Notes under the pieces: generated by a model
The model's database searches: none
Seen by the model: the letters and a program-made list of their open reading frames with translations, nothing else
Told to the model about the DNA's origin: nothing
Program-made: the position numbers and the translations under genes
Shown here: positions 22,006 through 33,309 of the stretch, piece after piece
Position numbering within the stretch: position 1 is the first letter of the stretch
Layout of the letters: every line of letters begins with the position of its first letter
Origin: Marisa cornuarietis
Lineage: Eukaryota > Mollusca > Gastropoda > Architaenioglossa > Ampullariidae
Assembly (NCBI GenBank): GCA_004794655.1
Contig: SMMW01000008.1
Coordinates: 124,001-188,000 of the forward strand
Reading direction: 5' to 3'
DNA: 64,000 nucleotides

Positions 22006-23020
22006 GTGCAGATAGATCCAGAACTGCCATTTCCACGACAACTGGAGTTGACCATTGTTAACGAACTGCCTTTAATGAAGATGTCTATAGAAAAAGCACA
22101 AAAGTTTGATGTAGATCTATATGAATATGATATTGATGTGGTAATAACGCTGATACAAGAAAGACCCGTGATTTGGGATAAAACCCTCGACAGTTATAAG
22201 TCTCGAACGGAGACCAACAATGCATGGAGGGAGATTTGCCTTTGTCAAGCACCGTTTGTTACTCACGGTGCACGACGAAAATTCGATGTGTGTAAGGCTA
22301 GCCTTAGAGTTGAAGTTAGGTTTTGTGTTTAGGGTTACTGTTGGGTATCAGATAATATGGTAGTTTTGAGTTGGATTAGTTTAAGCAGCCCACGTGATAT
22401 GGAGGAGTGTTGTAATTGAGTCACGGGGAAAGCATTATTGATTTGTGGTTGGCAGAAGAGAGAAAGTCCGGAAGAGGGGACAGTATGGCGAGAATTTGAG
22501 GTAATTGTGGCCTTTAAAGAGAAGATGAAAGCTGCAAAACTGGTGAAGTTTAGCAAAGAAGTTTAAATTCAATGGACATGTGACTAGGTTTGTTTGTTGT
22601 CAATCTGGTGGAGGAATCTGAGCTGTTTTTGTAGTTTTTATGGGAGTGTAATTCAACCAAGAGTCACACGTGCAGCATGCATGGGAAGAGGATGCCTTTC
22701 CAGAAAATTCGCCGAAGAGACAAGTACCGGTGTTGTTGCTGGAAGGTTTATGTCAAGAAGAGGTGTGGAGGTACTAAGTCAATAAGAGATGGGTCATAGT
22801 AAACAGGTTCATGGCTGTGTATAGAAGATATTTTTGTGTTAACTTAAGATATTAAATATCTTCTTCTGTCTAGAATACATATGAGTACAGTTTTTTCAGT
22901 TGCAATGTCACTGACTAGAACTATGTAAAGGAAACATTTATTTGACAAAATGACTAGATCATCTGGGGAGGATAAATTTTGTGCATTTTTGGAGATCTGT
23001 TTCACATATTGACTGGAGTG
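22006..23020 (+). pseudogene. MADF-domain protein remnant
   Basis: 22110-22245 encodes IDVVITLIQERPVIWDKTLD then YKSRTETNNAWREIC, the first half of a MADF (Myb/SANT-like) DNA-binding domain with its Trp spacing. About 700 bp downstream, 22930-23015 reads LFDKMTRSSGEDKFCAFLEI, which has a near copy at 44355-44460 and may be the C-terminal (BESS-like) part. MADF proteins of this kind accompany Harbinger transposases. No transposase was found beside it. Confidence 0.5.
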
Positions 23021-23903
23021 AGCAGGCAACAGAGGCCAAGTGACATCACTGTTTTGCATATTTCTGCCCACAGGTACACCATTTTTGTTGTGGCCATCGC
23101 GTGTTACTTTATAAGAAAGCTATGCAGGACAGTGTAGAAAACGTATTTTCTATTTTGATTAAGTTTGAGTCATGGGAACCACTGGCAGTCCACTGGTCAA
23201 GTTACCACTGCAACTGTTAATAGCCTGAAAGGATGGTCAAGGCGGGTGGCCATAAATCTTGACCAGTGACACGCGGCTCGACGACTTGAAGCAGGACGGC
23301 CGTGGGTAAAAGCTTAGTGTCTGCCAGTTTCCCTGAATCGGTTAACTTCAAAGAGGGACTAGATACACGTCACGTGGAGGAGAAACATCTCGGCCTCTGC
23401 GTGAGAAAAATCCTCACTCTACCAAACTGCGCGCTGGCGAGAGGAGGTCCGTCTCGTGGAGATGTAAATTGTATGTGTTGGAGATATACCGGTTTTGTGT
23501 TGGTAGTCTAAACTGGTGAAGTGTGATTCGCCACAGAACTGTGGGTGACTATTGGATTGTGTGTATCCGTGAGCATTGGATCATTCATATATTTAGCTGG
23601 ACTTTGAATGTGCATCGTGAAGAACTGTCCATACTGGTGCGAACACCGTGAAGGTAGGATTATATATGAACTCAGCCAGAAAGCTAAAGGCCCGGGCACA
23701 CGAAAAACAAAAGCCCGCAAAACTGTTCCCAAACAGCCTTGTTTTTCCTGTTCCCCGTGTGACCAGCACTGCAGACTGCCCGCAAACAGTCCGGCAGACT
23801 TGTTTGGCTCTAGTCCGCAAGCTGTTTGCCAATGGACCTGTTTCCGCGGCTTATCGTTCTTGGCTTTTGCGGAGTTGCGTTTTCCTAGTGTGGGCAAAAC
23901 AAC

Positions 23904-24143
23904 ATGGCATTTCATAGCGCACCGATCGAATTTAGCAGCAAAAGTTTTGAAAATCTTAATGTTACAGCTCTGAAAGAGTATCTGCATAAGCGGGGAATCA
24001 CCACCAATCACTATAAAAAAGAAACTTTAGTGAAATTGGCCAAATGTGCGGAGGAATTGAATTTATCAGCCGAGTCAGACACCCAGCAGGAGTCCAGCGT
24101 GATTGATCTACGAAGCAAATTGGGAGAGAGTTCTAATATTTAG
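23904..24143 (+). CDS. Small SAP-like protein inside the Harbinger element
   Basis: 79 aa, intact, 217 bp from the left TIR and ending about 20 bp before the MADF start codon. Residues about 16-50 read NLNVTALKEYLHKRGITTNH then YKKETLVKLAKCAEEL. This fits the SAP pattern (L-x-x-L-K-x-x-L-x-x-R-G, a gap, K-x-x-L-V-x-x-A), a helix-extended-loop-helix DNA-binding motif. The remainder is acidic/Ser-rich. It could be a separate accessory protein or an upstream ORF of the MADF transcript. A SAP-like partner is not part of the usual Harbinger gene pair. Confidence 0.5.
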   Translation: MAFHSAPIEFSSKSFENLNVTALKEYLHKRGITTNHYKKETLVKLAKCAEELNLSAESDTQQESSVIDLRSKLGESSNI

Positions 24144-24164
24144 CGCGTGTTTCGAGTTTTCATC

Positions 24165-27081
24165 ATGGCTGCGAAAGGAATAGGGCCTCTGGCTAATCTA
24201 AATGAAGCACAAACTTTATGCCTCATCAAGTTGCTGAACTCGCACAGTGATCTTTGGGACTCTCGACTGCCAAAATACAGGAATAAAACAGTCTGTGAAC
24301 CTCATTGAAGCTATCATTCCAGGCCAGTATAGACATTGAATGCACAAGTATGTACCAATTTCTTGTGATGTTGATCGCGTCACTAAAAAATTGCACTAAG
24401 GTTTGATGATGTACGGTTGATATTTTTGCGTTTCTTTCATTGATTGTGCTTTCTGTTTTCGTCTGTGTGAAATTGTGGGTTTTTATTTATGTCCCCTACG
24501 CTCACTAGTAATGTCATTATTCAAGTCGTCACAACCTTTCATCAATGTCAAACGATCATGTTTTTAAATGCAGTTTCTGTCTTGTGACTACACAGATCCC
24601 AGCTTACAGGCTTTTATTCTTATTTGAATGGCATAAACGATCATGTAGAGAAGCACATGTGGGGCTACACTAAGCACATAACACAATGTGAACAAAAGCC
24701 ATTGTAAAGAATACAATGACTGTCAACAACTCATTATTATTATGAAAATTAGACTCACTGTAAACTTGTTGCAACCCCGCCATTGCCGGTCCCAAGCCCG
24801 GATGAGAAAGGAGGAGGGTTGGGCATAGGGCTAGCAACCCTATCCCATAAAAACCTTTTATGCTCCGGAAACGACAGCTAGAGAAGTAACTTCATCTGGT
24901 AGAAGAAGTGAAGCAGACCAGACAACTGGCAAGAGATCAAAGCCAAATGGAAGTCTCTGGCCCGACAGTGGAACTCCTGACACCAAAACATCATATGCGA
25001 ATTGGCTGCTGGAATGTACGGACTTTATTCCAGACAGGAAGGCTATCGCAAACAATTAAAGAAATGAGGTGATCCATCAAAAAGGACCTCGAGAATAGAG
25101 GTCTATCACTCGAAACAGCCCCCAGAACAGCAGCAGACAGAACCAGATGGAGGTCCCTAGCTGTTGCCTCACGTGCCAGATGGCACAATGAGGACTGATG
25201 ATGATGAAACTTGTTGCAAAGATATGTACAAGGATTAAATGTATCAGACATATTTTATTAACATCATGTTTAAAAATATTTTACCACCAATGATATTAAT
25301 GCTGGTCCAGTATATAATATGATTGCAAGATACTACATAATGGTCAACATATAGCTGAGAAAGATTAAAATTTTCCCCATGCATACTTTTTGTTAACAAC
25401 AAAATGTGTTAAATAAATATTTGTCCGTGATGACTGGTTTGCATGTGACAGACTTGCCCATAGTTATGTAGTGTTTTTCAAACACAAGCTACCTTTTTGT
25501 ACACAATATTAACTGGAACTTAAGCTTCACATGCACTTTCGCTCTGTCATTCTGCAATAATAATTTTGTGTAAACCATGAATGCCTATTTTATTTGATTC
25601 ATGCCAAATATTAAAAGAACAATTTATGTAATAAATCCTTCCACCATTAAAATCTTAGCAACACTTCTATGCAGCCATGATATAATGTTTTATTGCAATA
25701 TCTTTCAGTCGAACACCTGCAGGCAAAATTTGCCAGTTTGCGAAATATGTTTGCGAGGGAACTTTGCAAGAAGAACCAAACTAAAATAAGCTGGGCAGGC
25801 ACTGAAGATCTGTACCGGTCTACATGGCCCTATTTTCAGCACCTGCAGATTTTGCTGCCTGTAATGTCCATCACGAAACCCACAGTGACAAACTTGGTAA
25901 GTTAAACAGGCTTCTGATAAATAAACATTTAAGAAAAAGTACAACCAGTCCTTTTGTTGATGGTCAGCAATGAACTAAACATTGTATTTATCATGTGAAG
26001 AAGCATAAAAGTACATAATGTTTCTGTCATCTATTTACTGAAAAAAAAGTTTAAAATATGAACTGAAACTTTCCCCTGAACTTTTTATGCTAATGGCAAA
26101 GGATTTGAAAATAATAGACTACAATACACAGATAAAAAGAAGTAGCTCTGCTTAACCGATAGTTAAAAACTTTCTGGCTCCTTCAGTCCCCTTTGAGGGT
26201 ATGGCTTAAGATATTTTTTTAAAGGGAAAGCCTCATCACCAACAAGCCTATAAGGAAGGCTAATATTTGTGTTGGGAAGGTTTCGTTCTGCTGGGATGTT
26301 TACACTGTTGTTTTCCAATGCTTTTGCCAGTGATGAGCATGAAAATATGCCAGCATCATTATTTCGGCCGTTAGCTCCTATATCGTACCATACAAACCGA
26401 CATAAGGCATCAACAACAGCTAAAAGAACAACTGAATAGAAGTCTTTATAATTGTAAAACATGGAGCCACTCTTTGGTGGTGCTTTAAGGGCAACATGTT
26501 TCCCATCAATTACAACAATGCAGTTGGGAAAGTTCCATTTTTCTTCAAAAGCCACTGCAATCGCTTGGCATTCTTCCGCTGTGTTGGGAACCTGAAAACA
26601 TTACAAAAGATCAGTTACTAGATAAATGAAGTCATGAAACAAAATTTTGTGTATCACTTGTATAGAAATTATTCTTTTACTAATTTCCCTTTCGTTTGCA
26701 TTACAGGATACAGATACACCAGTTGCTCAAGGGGAGATGGTGACTGAAGAGGACCAAATTGAAGCTCAAGTTCATACAAGTTCCGAAGGGGTGGGTAATA
26801 CTTCCATCGAATGGGAGGATGGAAATGCAATGGCAGAAACTGCAGAGACACCAGAACAAAACTTGTAAAAAGTAACAAAAAAAGAAAACGAAATGCATCT
26901 GATGACCTTACTGACTGTGTCCTACAGTATTTCCAAAAAAAAAAAAAAGAAGCAAGAAGACAACAGAGATGTAATGACATTTAACAACGCAGATCATGTA
27001 TGGGCAATGCACCTTGTACATGGCATCTCAAAGATATCAAATGAATCACAAAGAGAGCTGCTTAAAACAGAGCACAGTTAA
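24165..27081 (+). pseudogene. Harbinger MADF accessory gene (three exons, broken)
   Basis: Exon 1 starts at 24165 and reads NLNEAQTLCLIKLLNSHSDL then WDSRLPKYRNKT, the MADF N-half; a shift near 24290 continues VNLIEAIIPGQ. Exon 2 (25705-25897) reads VEHLQAKFASLRNMFARELC, SWAGTEDLYRSTWPYFQHL and ends at donor GTAAGT. Exon 3 begins after TTGCATTACAG at 26706, carries an acidic linker, then after two frameshifts (about 26865 and in the A-run at about 26940) NRDVMTFNNADHVWAMHLVH. MADF proteins bind the element ends and help the transposase into the nucleus in known Harbinger elements. A deleted RTE copy sits in intron 1 and the transposase's last exon sits on the other strand within intron 2. Confidence 0.7.
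24762..25219 (+). mobile_element. Internally deleted RTE LINE with 13-bp TSD
   Basis: AAACTTGTTGCAA at 24762-24774 and 25207-25219 brackets a 432-bp insert. Its 5' part has the GGAGGAGGGTTGGGCATAGG / GGCTAGCAACCC leader, then the first endonuclease residues MRIGCWNVRTLFQTGRLSQT (24995 on). This is joined directly to the extreme RT C-terminus LENRGLSLETAPRTAADRTR, WRSLAVASRARWHNED and stop. It ends in GATGATGATGA, the simple 3' repeat of this type. The bulk of endonuclease and RT is gone, but both ends are intact. Confidence 0.9.
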
Positions 27082-27282
27082 TGAGCCAGAGCAACAGCAA
27101 TATGTGATTATTTCCTAGGAGACTTCCTAAAATGATCTCTTTCCTGTTTCAATCTTTATTTTCTGTTTATTTTTCTTGACATTTTAAAATAAACTGATAA
27201 GTTTACACCTTTATTTTACTCGTTGAAACTTTTTGTGCAAAAGCAGTTGCATTGCAAAAGAAAGCTGGTTGTATGATGGGAT

Positions 27283-27330
27283 TCAATTTATTTATTCCAG
27301 GGCCGTTGCCCTATGGAATAGGGGACAACA
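27283..27330 (-). repeat. LINE 3' tail, reverse orientation
   Basis: The reverse complement contains AGGGCAACGGCCCTGGAATA followed by AATAAA-like sequence. This matches in form the 3' end of the LINE at 21280-21305 (AGGGCAATGGCCCCATGAAT). It is a short 3'-end remnant. Confidence 0.45.
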
Positions 27331-27375
27331 ATATTACAATTCAAGTATATAAATAAACTGATATAAAGAAAAAAT

Positions 27376-29728
27376 GACACTCAAAACACGTAGTCGCTTG
27401 AAGGGGTCTGGTATTGCTATCACCGAAGACCTCACATACCTTAACATGCAAAGATTAAAGCGCTTGGTTTGGCCCCCTACGTGTGGCATGCAGGCCCACC
27501 GGAGTGTGGACAAGTCCTGGTGCCCATGAACCAAGCCCCGAGGTGGATCCTCAGTTAACAAAAACCAACCCCGTACTCCCAGGGTCAGGCTTTGAGACAG
27601 GAGCTAGGAGAAGGAAAACTCCATATAACACCCGGCCAGAGGATGGTCGTTAGCCTTGGTCGGCAAGTCTCTCTACGAGAAAGACACTCGGACAAGAAAA
27701 CTGACGCCGAAGACGGATGTGCTGGGCCATCGGGCGCTTAACGGCAGCACAACGCACTGACACTCGCATGAATGGACAACGCTTACCGAAGACCTCACAT
27801 ACCTTAACATGCAAAGATTAAAGCGCTTGAAACAGCATGATGGTGTGATCGATGCGTGTTCTGCATCTGGTGGTAAACGTTTGTTAAACTATTGGACCTA
27901 TCTGTGTTAGAGATTAAAAACGGTGACGTAAGTCCAATAGATAGAAAATTGATTGGACTAACACATGGACGTAAAAGACAACACCACAAATCAAGCGGAG
28001 GACAACAGCAACGCCTCCCTCAGGATAGGCTGCAACACAAAAGCCAGCCGCAGCGCCACCAGCAACTGAGACACAAGACCAAGGGTACACAGCAGGAGCC
28101 TACAACCTCTCGCTCCCAGTTTGCCCAACCTACCCACTCTTCATCAACAGCGAACAGGCCGGCTACTTCAACCACGGAAACCACTAGCTGCCAACCGCGA
28201 CGGGAAACGGACAACGAAATGCCTCGTCTGACAAAAAATGTCAACTGTGCAAATACAAACTCTATTGTCGCGTGGACAGACACTTTGCTGGGGGCATGCG
28301 ATGACTCATACCCTTTAGACCCAGATTAATTCTGGTAAGTCTCCCGTACGTTTTTTTTTGAAACTGGAGAGAAGCTCTCCGACTGTCCGCTTTTTGTTTC
28401 ATGTCATTTAATAGATTTTAAGTAAGATACCTATATATCATTTTTCATACATGTTATTCTTGATGGGGGAAAAAAAGGAATGTAAGTGATCTCCCTTCAC
28501 CTAAAAAAAAAAAATATATAGTCCTTTTTATGGTGAAACGGAAATGCGTGTAAGTGACCTCCCCTCACAGTACCTTCTCGCTGATGTAAAAACAATCTCT
28601 CAAACCCCATGTCAATTTAAACATTGTTTTTCTATTTACTGATTATTTTAAATTGACGATAGAATGCTTTATGCTTGAGATGGACATGTAGTTAGAACTT
28701 CTTTTCTTTAATTTAATTTACTGGTTTTTTCCCCTCCTTTCACACTTGGAAATATTTTTTCTGCGTGGGGGATGGAGGGAGAGACAAACTAAAACTTTTC
28801 CACCACCAGTGTCGGAGCACCAAATCATTGCTCATAGCAAAAAATATGGTGACTATTGTGTCACCTTGCAAAACCTGTTCTTTACATACTCGCCAGTCTC
28901 CCTTTTTGTTTTTACCCACATTTATGTCATTGCTATTTTTCTTTCACCTTTCTGTACTGTCCACATGTGCTAGACTTGATTTTGCCTTTTGTCACCAAGT
29001 ATATTGTTCTTTGTTTACATGTAATAGCCAGACCAAGAATAGAGAGATTGTTAGCAATAAAATGGTATAATTTTACAACTGTACAGCTGGTTAGAAACAA
29101 AATTAAACATGACTAGCATTAAGATTTACTCTGTGAATTGTCAGGGAATGGGTAACTTACAGAAAAGGAAAGATGTATTTAACTATATTAGACAAAAAAA
29201 TTATTCAATATATTTCCTACAAGATACACATTTTGACCCTAAGCAAGAAAGGTATATTAGATCTGAATGGGGGTATAATTGCCATTTTGCATCCAATAAT
29301 ACCTCCTCTAGAGGTGTTGTAATAGTACACGAGGGCAATGTCTTTTTTCCCTTCTCTAGTTTTTTTTGGGTTTGTTTTTGCACATATTTAGAGGTTTTAA
29401 TATGTGTATGTTATATATATATATGCCAAATTGATTTCATTTCCTCCAGTGTAAATGATCAGGGTGTAACTTATTGATCCTACACTTGTCATGTAAACCA
29501 GGAACAGTTGTGTGTTTATGCAGCGTTTTTAGGTACAGATTTTGTAATGCTACATGTGGACACTTTCTTCTTGTCTCTCTCTCCTCTCTATTTTTAAATA
29601 TGGATATCAAACACTCTATATCTATATTTTCTACCTCTAGTATGTATTTAAGAATGAAAGGTGTTTGAATTGTGTTCTGTGAATTGTAATACGGAAAAAA
29701 AAATTGAATTTGAAAAAAAAGACACTCA
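27376..29728 (+). mobile_element. Internally deleted LINE (ORF1-like, partial endonuclease, A-rich tail)
   Basis: GACACTCA at 27376-27383 and 29721-29728 is a possible 8-bp TSD. The body ends in an A-rich tail. 27892-28329 is an open frame rich in Gln/His/Thr/Ser (possible ORF1 start). 29109-29335 encodes an APE endonuclease N-half: MTSIKIYSVNCQGMGNLQKR, YSIYFLQDTHFDPKQERYI, WGYNCHFASNNTSSRGVVIV. It then passes into non-coding 3' sequence with no RT. The endonuclease differs from that of the LINE at 16542. A 45-bp direct repeat lies in the 5' part. Confidence 0.65.
27422..27829. repeat. 45-bp direct repeat pair
   Basis: Identical 45-base segments at 27422-27466 and 27785-27829, both starting ACCGAAGACCTCACATACCT and ending AAGCGCTTG, flank 318 bp that resembles a LINE 5' leader (contains GATGGTCGTTAGCCTTGG). 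Confidence 0.9.
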
Positions 29729-30023
29729 TGCTAGCTGACTAGGAGAAGTAACAATGCAGTAACCATACATCATTCTGTAGCAAGACTGTTTCGAATTTTC
29801 AATGCATAAAACACATGATAGATTCTTTTCTTATGTTACTTTGTCTGTAGATGCTAACAATACACTCGGTTTGATTTACTCCTACCATCTTAATCAACAG
29901 TTGAATACCACTTTATAAATTCTGCTTGATATTGTCTGATATTTTTTCTATCCACTCTTTTAATCTACTATTTACTATAATCCATACACTTTACTACTAA
30001 CATAACACAGTGAAATTCATCTA

Positions 30024-30504
30024 TACAGTGTTCCCTCGCCACTTCGCGGCTTCAGTGCTTCGCGGGTTTTTCCAAAGTATTCATCAAAAAATAAAAACGA
30101 AAAAATACGGCCATGTCGGCAGCCACATTGCGGATAGGCGCGTTGTTTCATGTTGATGGGCGAGAGAGAAGATTCCCTGCATGCCAAACAAAGAGATTAG
30201 TTGACTGTGATTGGTTTTTGGCGCGACATCAACCAATGAGAGCACGAGTGAATTTATCCGAGTTGATTGTCTGCGCATCATCGCAGCCTCACCTAGCATC
30301 TTCTCTTGTTGTGTTTTGCCAGTCTTGCACACGCTGTTGACTGTCTCGCATACTGTAGCTTAATGTTGTGTTCGCGATAACTTGTTTTGTTTAAGCGATA
30401 ACTTTTTTTGATTAGTTAAGCCCTTATAATCCTACTTCGCGGTTTTTCACCTTTCGCGGAAGGTTCTGGTCCCCATTAACCGCGAAAAACGAGGGATCAC
30501 TGTA
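30024..30504. mobile_element. pogo/Tigger-type MITE, 477 bp
   Basis: The left end CAGTGTTCCCTCGCCACTTC matches the inverted right end CAGTGATCCCTCGTTTTTCG. Both ends carry inner TTCGCGG repeats. TA flanks at 30024-30025 and 30503-30504. There is no coding capacity. Confidence 0.88.
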
Positions 30505-32128
30505 ATGACTAGAGTTGCTCCTGTCACCAGGCCTACTCAATAAACGTTTAAGTGTATGCAGTTCTATGCATTGGTGTGAGGGTAGGTGTTAAGTGCATAA
30601 AAAGTTTCCAGGTGCATGCAAGTATTGGTGTGACATGGGTAGTGATTTTCTGTGTTAGGTATGCAGGTAGTACAAAATGTAGTGGTGCAACTGCATGTGT
30701 GGTTACTTGAAAAAGTGGTGGTTTGTCATTTAGACATGTTCCTAGTGCAGTGTAACTTGATGATATTCTTGGCTTATTTTCCCTGCTGAAACATCCAACA
30801 GTGACTGACTAGAATATACCTAAACATGCTATGCATAATATTATGTTTTACCCCTTGTGGACTGCTTTTAGAGATAAAACTAGGATTAGTACTTGTGAGA
30901 TTGAAGGAAAGAAAGTATAACTGTCAAATTTTTATTAAGATCATTTTATCAAGTGTTCACTTGCTGCGGTTCAGTAAAAACCTGTTGCAATCATTACCTA
31001 CCTTCAAGTATTGATCTCAAAGCAGTTATCGCTTTGCAGGTTTCAGGGATAATCTTTCCCACTGTCGTTTGTCCAAGCCGATATAAAAAGGATAAGGAAT
31101 GGTAGCTGTCTCTTGAAAAGAAGTGTGTAAAGCACAAACATTAGGACATATTTCCATCTAAAATATTACATAATTGTGTTATAACTATATATATTTTTGT
31201 AATGTGTTGTCATTTCATTATAATGTATTATACACTATGTAGCACAAAATTTACTATTTTCTGTCAGGCCTTTGTATTGTTCAATATAAACAAGCAGGAA
31301 TACTTCATCTGACAGATATATAATCTATATTTTAGATAAATATTAGGTGAAAATATCTTACCTGTGGCTAAAAACCTTAAAGACACAGCAAGCCTTTCTC
31401 CAGACGATATGCATTCACGCATATTGCTGTTCTGTCTTTTGATGTACGGTTTAATTCGTGAGAGCAGCAATTACAAATGATGATGATCCATCCGCACAAA
31501 ACTGCGGCATGATCCCGTCTTCAGCGGCCATCTCATGCATCAGAGCATGGTAAGCACCATGCTCCATTCTTGGCTTAATCCAAGGTCTGACCCACCACTT
31601 TCTTTGTCTCTCCTTTCTTTTCTTTTCCTTTATTTTACTGAACAATAGTAGCATAGCGAAATCCATTGTGTCCGACATTGTAGTGAACAAGGGATGCTAC
31701 TCTTGCACAGCGTGTCTGAAACATTGTTCGTCCGTGTGACCAGCGGTTCCCCCACAAACTGGATTGTGAGACAGCTGGCGGGCCTGCCCGGCATACCGCT
31801 ATTCGCGAGCAACAAGTATGCCGGCCTGATTTTGTTTCAAGTGTGCCCGGCCCTTTAGACCACATTCAAGAATTATTAACTCATTATCGACAACCTGGCT
31901 TGCCTCGGCAGTCACGCCGTCTATAGATCGTTTACGAGCCTGCCGATAGCAGCAGGCACATCTTTGTTAATTTTTTACACGCACAAAATGCGTTGTTTCG
32001 GAAAAAAATTAGTGCAGACGACAGTTCATTCATTTTTCTATTAAGTGATCTCACTTTCATGACGTAGCTCGCAAGTTCTAGGGGATATAGCTGCGATTTC
32101 CCGTGGTACCTGTCTTTCCGATTGGAAA

Positions 32129-32384
32129 ATGGCCAGACCCAGACGGTATACCGCACGCGAAGTTTGTGAACTTATCATGGGAGATTCCGATAATGAGTTA
32201 GAGACGGAGGTGGTAGAAGATGAAGAGGAAGAAGAAGAATCAGTGTCTGGCGAGGAGACTGTAGTTTCGAACGAAGAAGTAGATGAACATAATGAAATTG
32301 ATGATTTTTTTGCAGGTGTGCACATGGCCGGTGAAAAAGAAGAATCTTCGGAAGAAGACTCGGAAATCCACGGCAAGATTCAGG
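32129..32384 (+). pseudogene. Acidic N-terminal exon, probably piggyBac-type transposase
   Basis: MARPRRYTAREVCELIMGDS followed by a long Glu/Asp/Ser tract (VVEDEEEEEESVSGEE), with a donor CAG|GTAAG at 32383-32387. Basic start plus (Y/F)-T-A-x-E-(V/A)-x-x-x-(I/L) plus acidic stretch is the style of piggyBac-derived proteins' N-termini. No downstream catalytic part was found before the LINE at 32.9 kb. It begins 270 bp after the Harbinger right end. Confidence 0.4.
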
Positions 32385-32904
32385 TAAGACTGATCCTTTT
32401 CTACACATTTTGATTTATCATTATCAATTTAAATTGTTCTTCTTGCTCTTTTAGTTATTGTTTTATGATTTTTGAATGATCCCTCAGCTTCCAGAGAATC
32501 TCCAGATCCGGATACTTGCAGGAGACAACAGGCAGTCCTGGACCTACTGACTAAACTTCTCGAACTGTAGTTGCCTATCCAGCAGGGCTATTGCCCGATC
32601 TCCACCGATTTGTAAAACAAACCTTACATCACCGTGTGAACTGCTGTCTGGAGACGTTAACTGATCTCCAGACGAGAACTCACCAGCTGCATTAGTAAAC
32701 TGTAATCTCCTATTTGCCTTCTCCAGTTGTGACTAGCCATCTCAGCCAACAACTGGGAAGTAACTGATTTTTGCCTCTACTTGCTAAAAAAGTAGTTACC
32801 TGCCTAATTCATCCCCTAAAAATAGCATCCTGGAATTTAAGTACACTATAGATTTTAAATAATTAGAGATATCTATGTTCCTCTAAACCTTACTACCATT
32901 CAAA

Positions 32905-33309
32905 ATGCCACTTAACGGACCTCACAAAAAGTGGCCTACTAAAGATGAGCTTCACATAGGTCACTTAAACATTAACAATGCACTTAACAAAATACCCAAG
33001 GTAGAAACACTCATATTCAACTTCGGAACCCCCTTCCACATCTTTGCCCTATCTGAAGCCCGGGTAACAGAAATCGTATCACATAACGATATCTCTATTC
33101 CCGGGTACACACTAGAACGTTGGCATTCAGAGCACAAACATGAAACTGGATTAGCCACCCACATCAGCACCTCACTCAACACTAAGCGCTTGCACCACCT
33201 CGAAAACTACAATGTAGAGTCAATTTGGCTAGAAATAAAAGTAAAAAATACGGCTCCACTTCTTGTGGGATTTATTTATAGAAACCCAAACAAACGGGCC
33301 AAATGGTGA
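32905..33309 (+). pseudogene. LINE APE endonuclease fragment
   Basis: LHIGHLNINNALNKIPKVET, PFHIFALSEARVTEIV, ISIPGYTLERWHSEH, TGLATHISTSLN, VESIWLEIKVK, PLLVGFIYRNPNK: the first half of an APE endonuclease (N for nucleic acid contact, E of SEA, the GG/TG-x-x-x-x-I/V-x-x-S box). The frame closes with TGA at 33307 and no RT follows. The style differs from the endonucleases at 17.8 and 29.1 kb, so a third LINE lineage is present. Confidence 0.75.

Larger units (their letters stand above)
26163..31690 (-). pseudogene. Harbinger DDE_Tnp_4 transposase (multi-exon, broken)
   Basis: Read right to left. Exon 1 (31690-about 31362): KWWVRPWIKPRMEHGAYHAL, MHEMAAEDG, then a frameshift and an in-frame TAA before LLLSRIKPYIKRQNSNMREC, ISSGERLAVSLRFLAT and donor GTAAGAT. 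Exon about 31109-31002: DSYHSLSFLYRLGQTTVGKI then IPETCKAITAL. Last exon 26592-26163 after TTTTCAG: VPNTAEECQAIAVAFEEKWN, FPNCIVVIDGKHVALKAPP (first catalytic Asp), WYDIGANGRNNDAGIFSCS (second Asp), YRLVGDEAFPLKKYLKPYP. A 1-nt shift hides the next VFNYRLSRA. The part with the last catalytic Glu (RxxVENAFG) is missing. About 4.4 kb separates the last two pieces, mostly later insertions plus MADF exon 3. Confidence 0.8.
23687..31855. mobile_element. PIF/Harbinger-like DNA transposon, 8.2 kb, with nested insertions
   Basis: The left TIR (AAGGCCCGGGCACACGAAAA at 23687) and the reverse complement of the right TIR (AAGGGCCGGGCACACTTGAA, ending at 31855) agree at 21 of the first 25 bases. Both are flanked by TA (23685-23686, 31856-31857). 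Genes inside are a SAP-like ORF and a MADF gene on +, and a DDE_Tnp_4 transposase on -. Later insertions inside it are a deleted RTE element (24775-25206), a composite LINE (27376-29728) and a pogo-type MITE (30026-30502). The MADF-plus-transposase pair is the Harbinger hallmark. The TSD is read as TA; a 3-bp TWA-type site cannot be excluded. Confidence 0.85.

Noticed and set aside
23508..24011. 167-aa ORF on the minus strand
   Set aside because: It crosses the Harbinger left terminus and lies antisense to the SAP-like ORF; no domain recognised.
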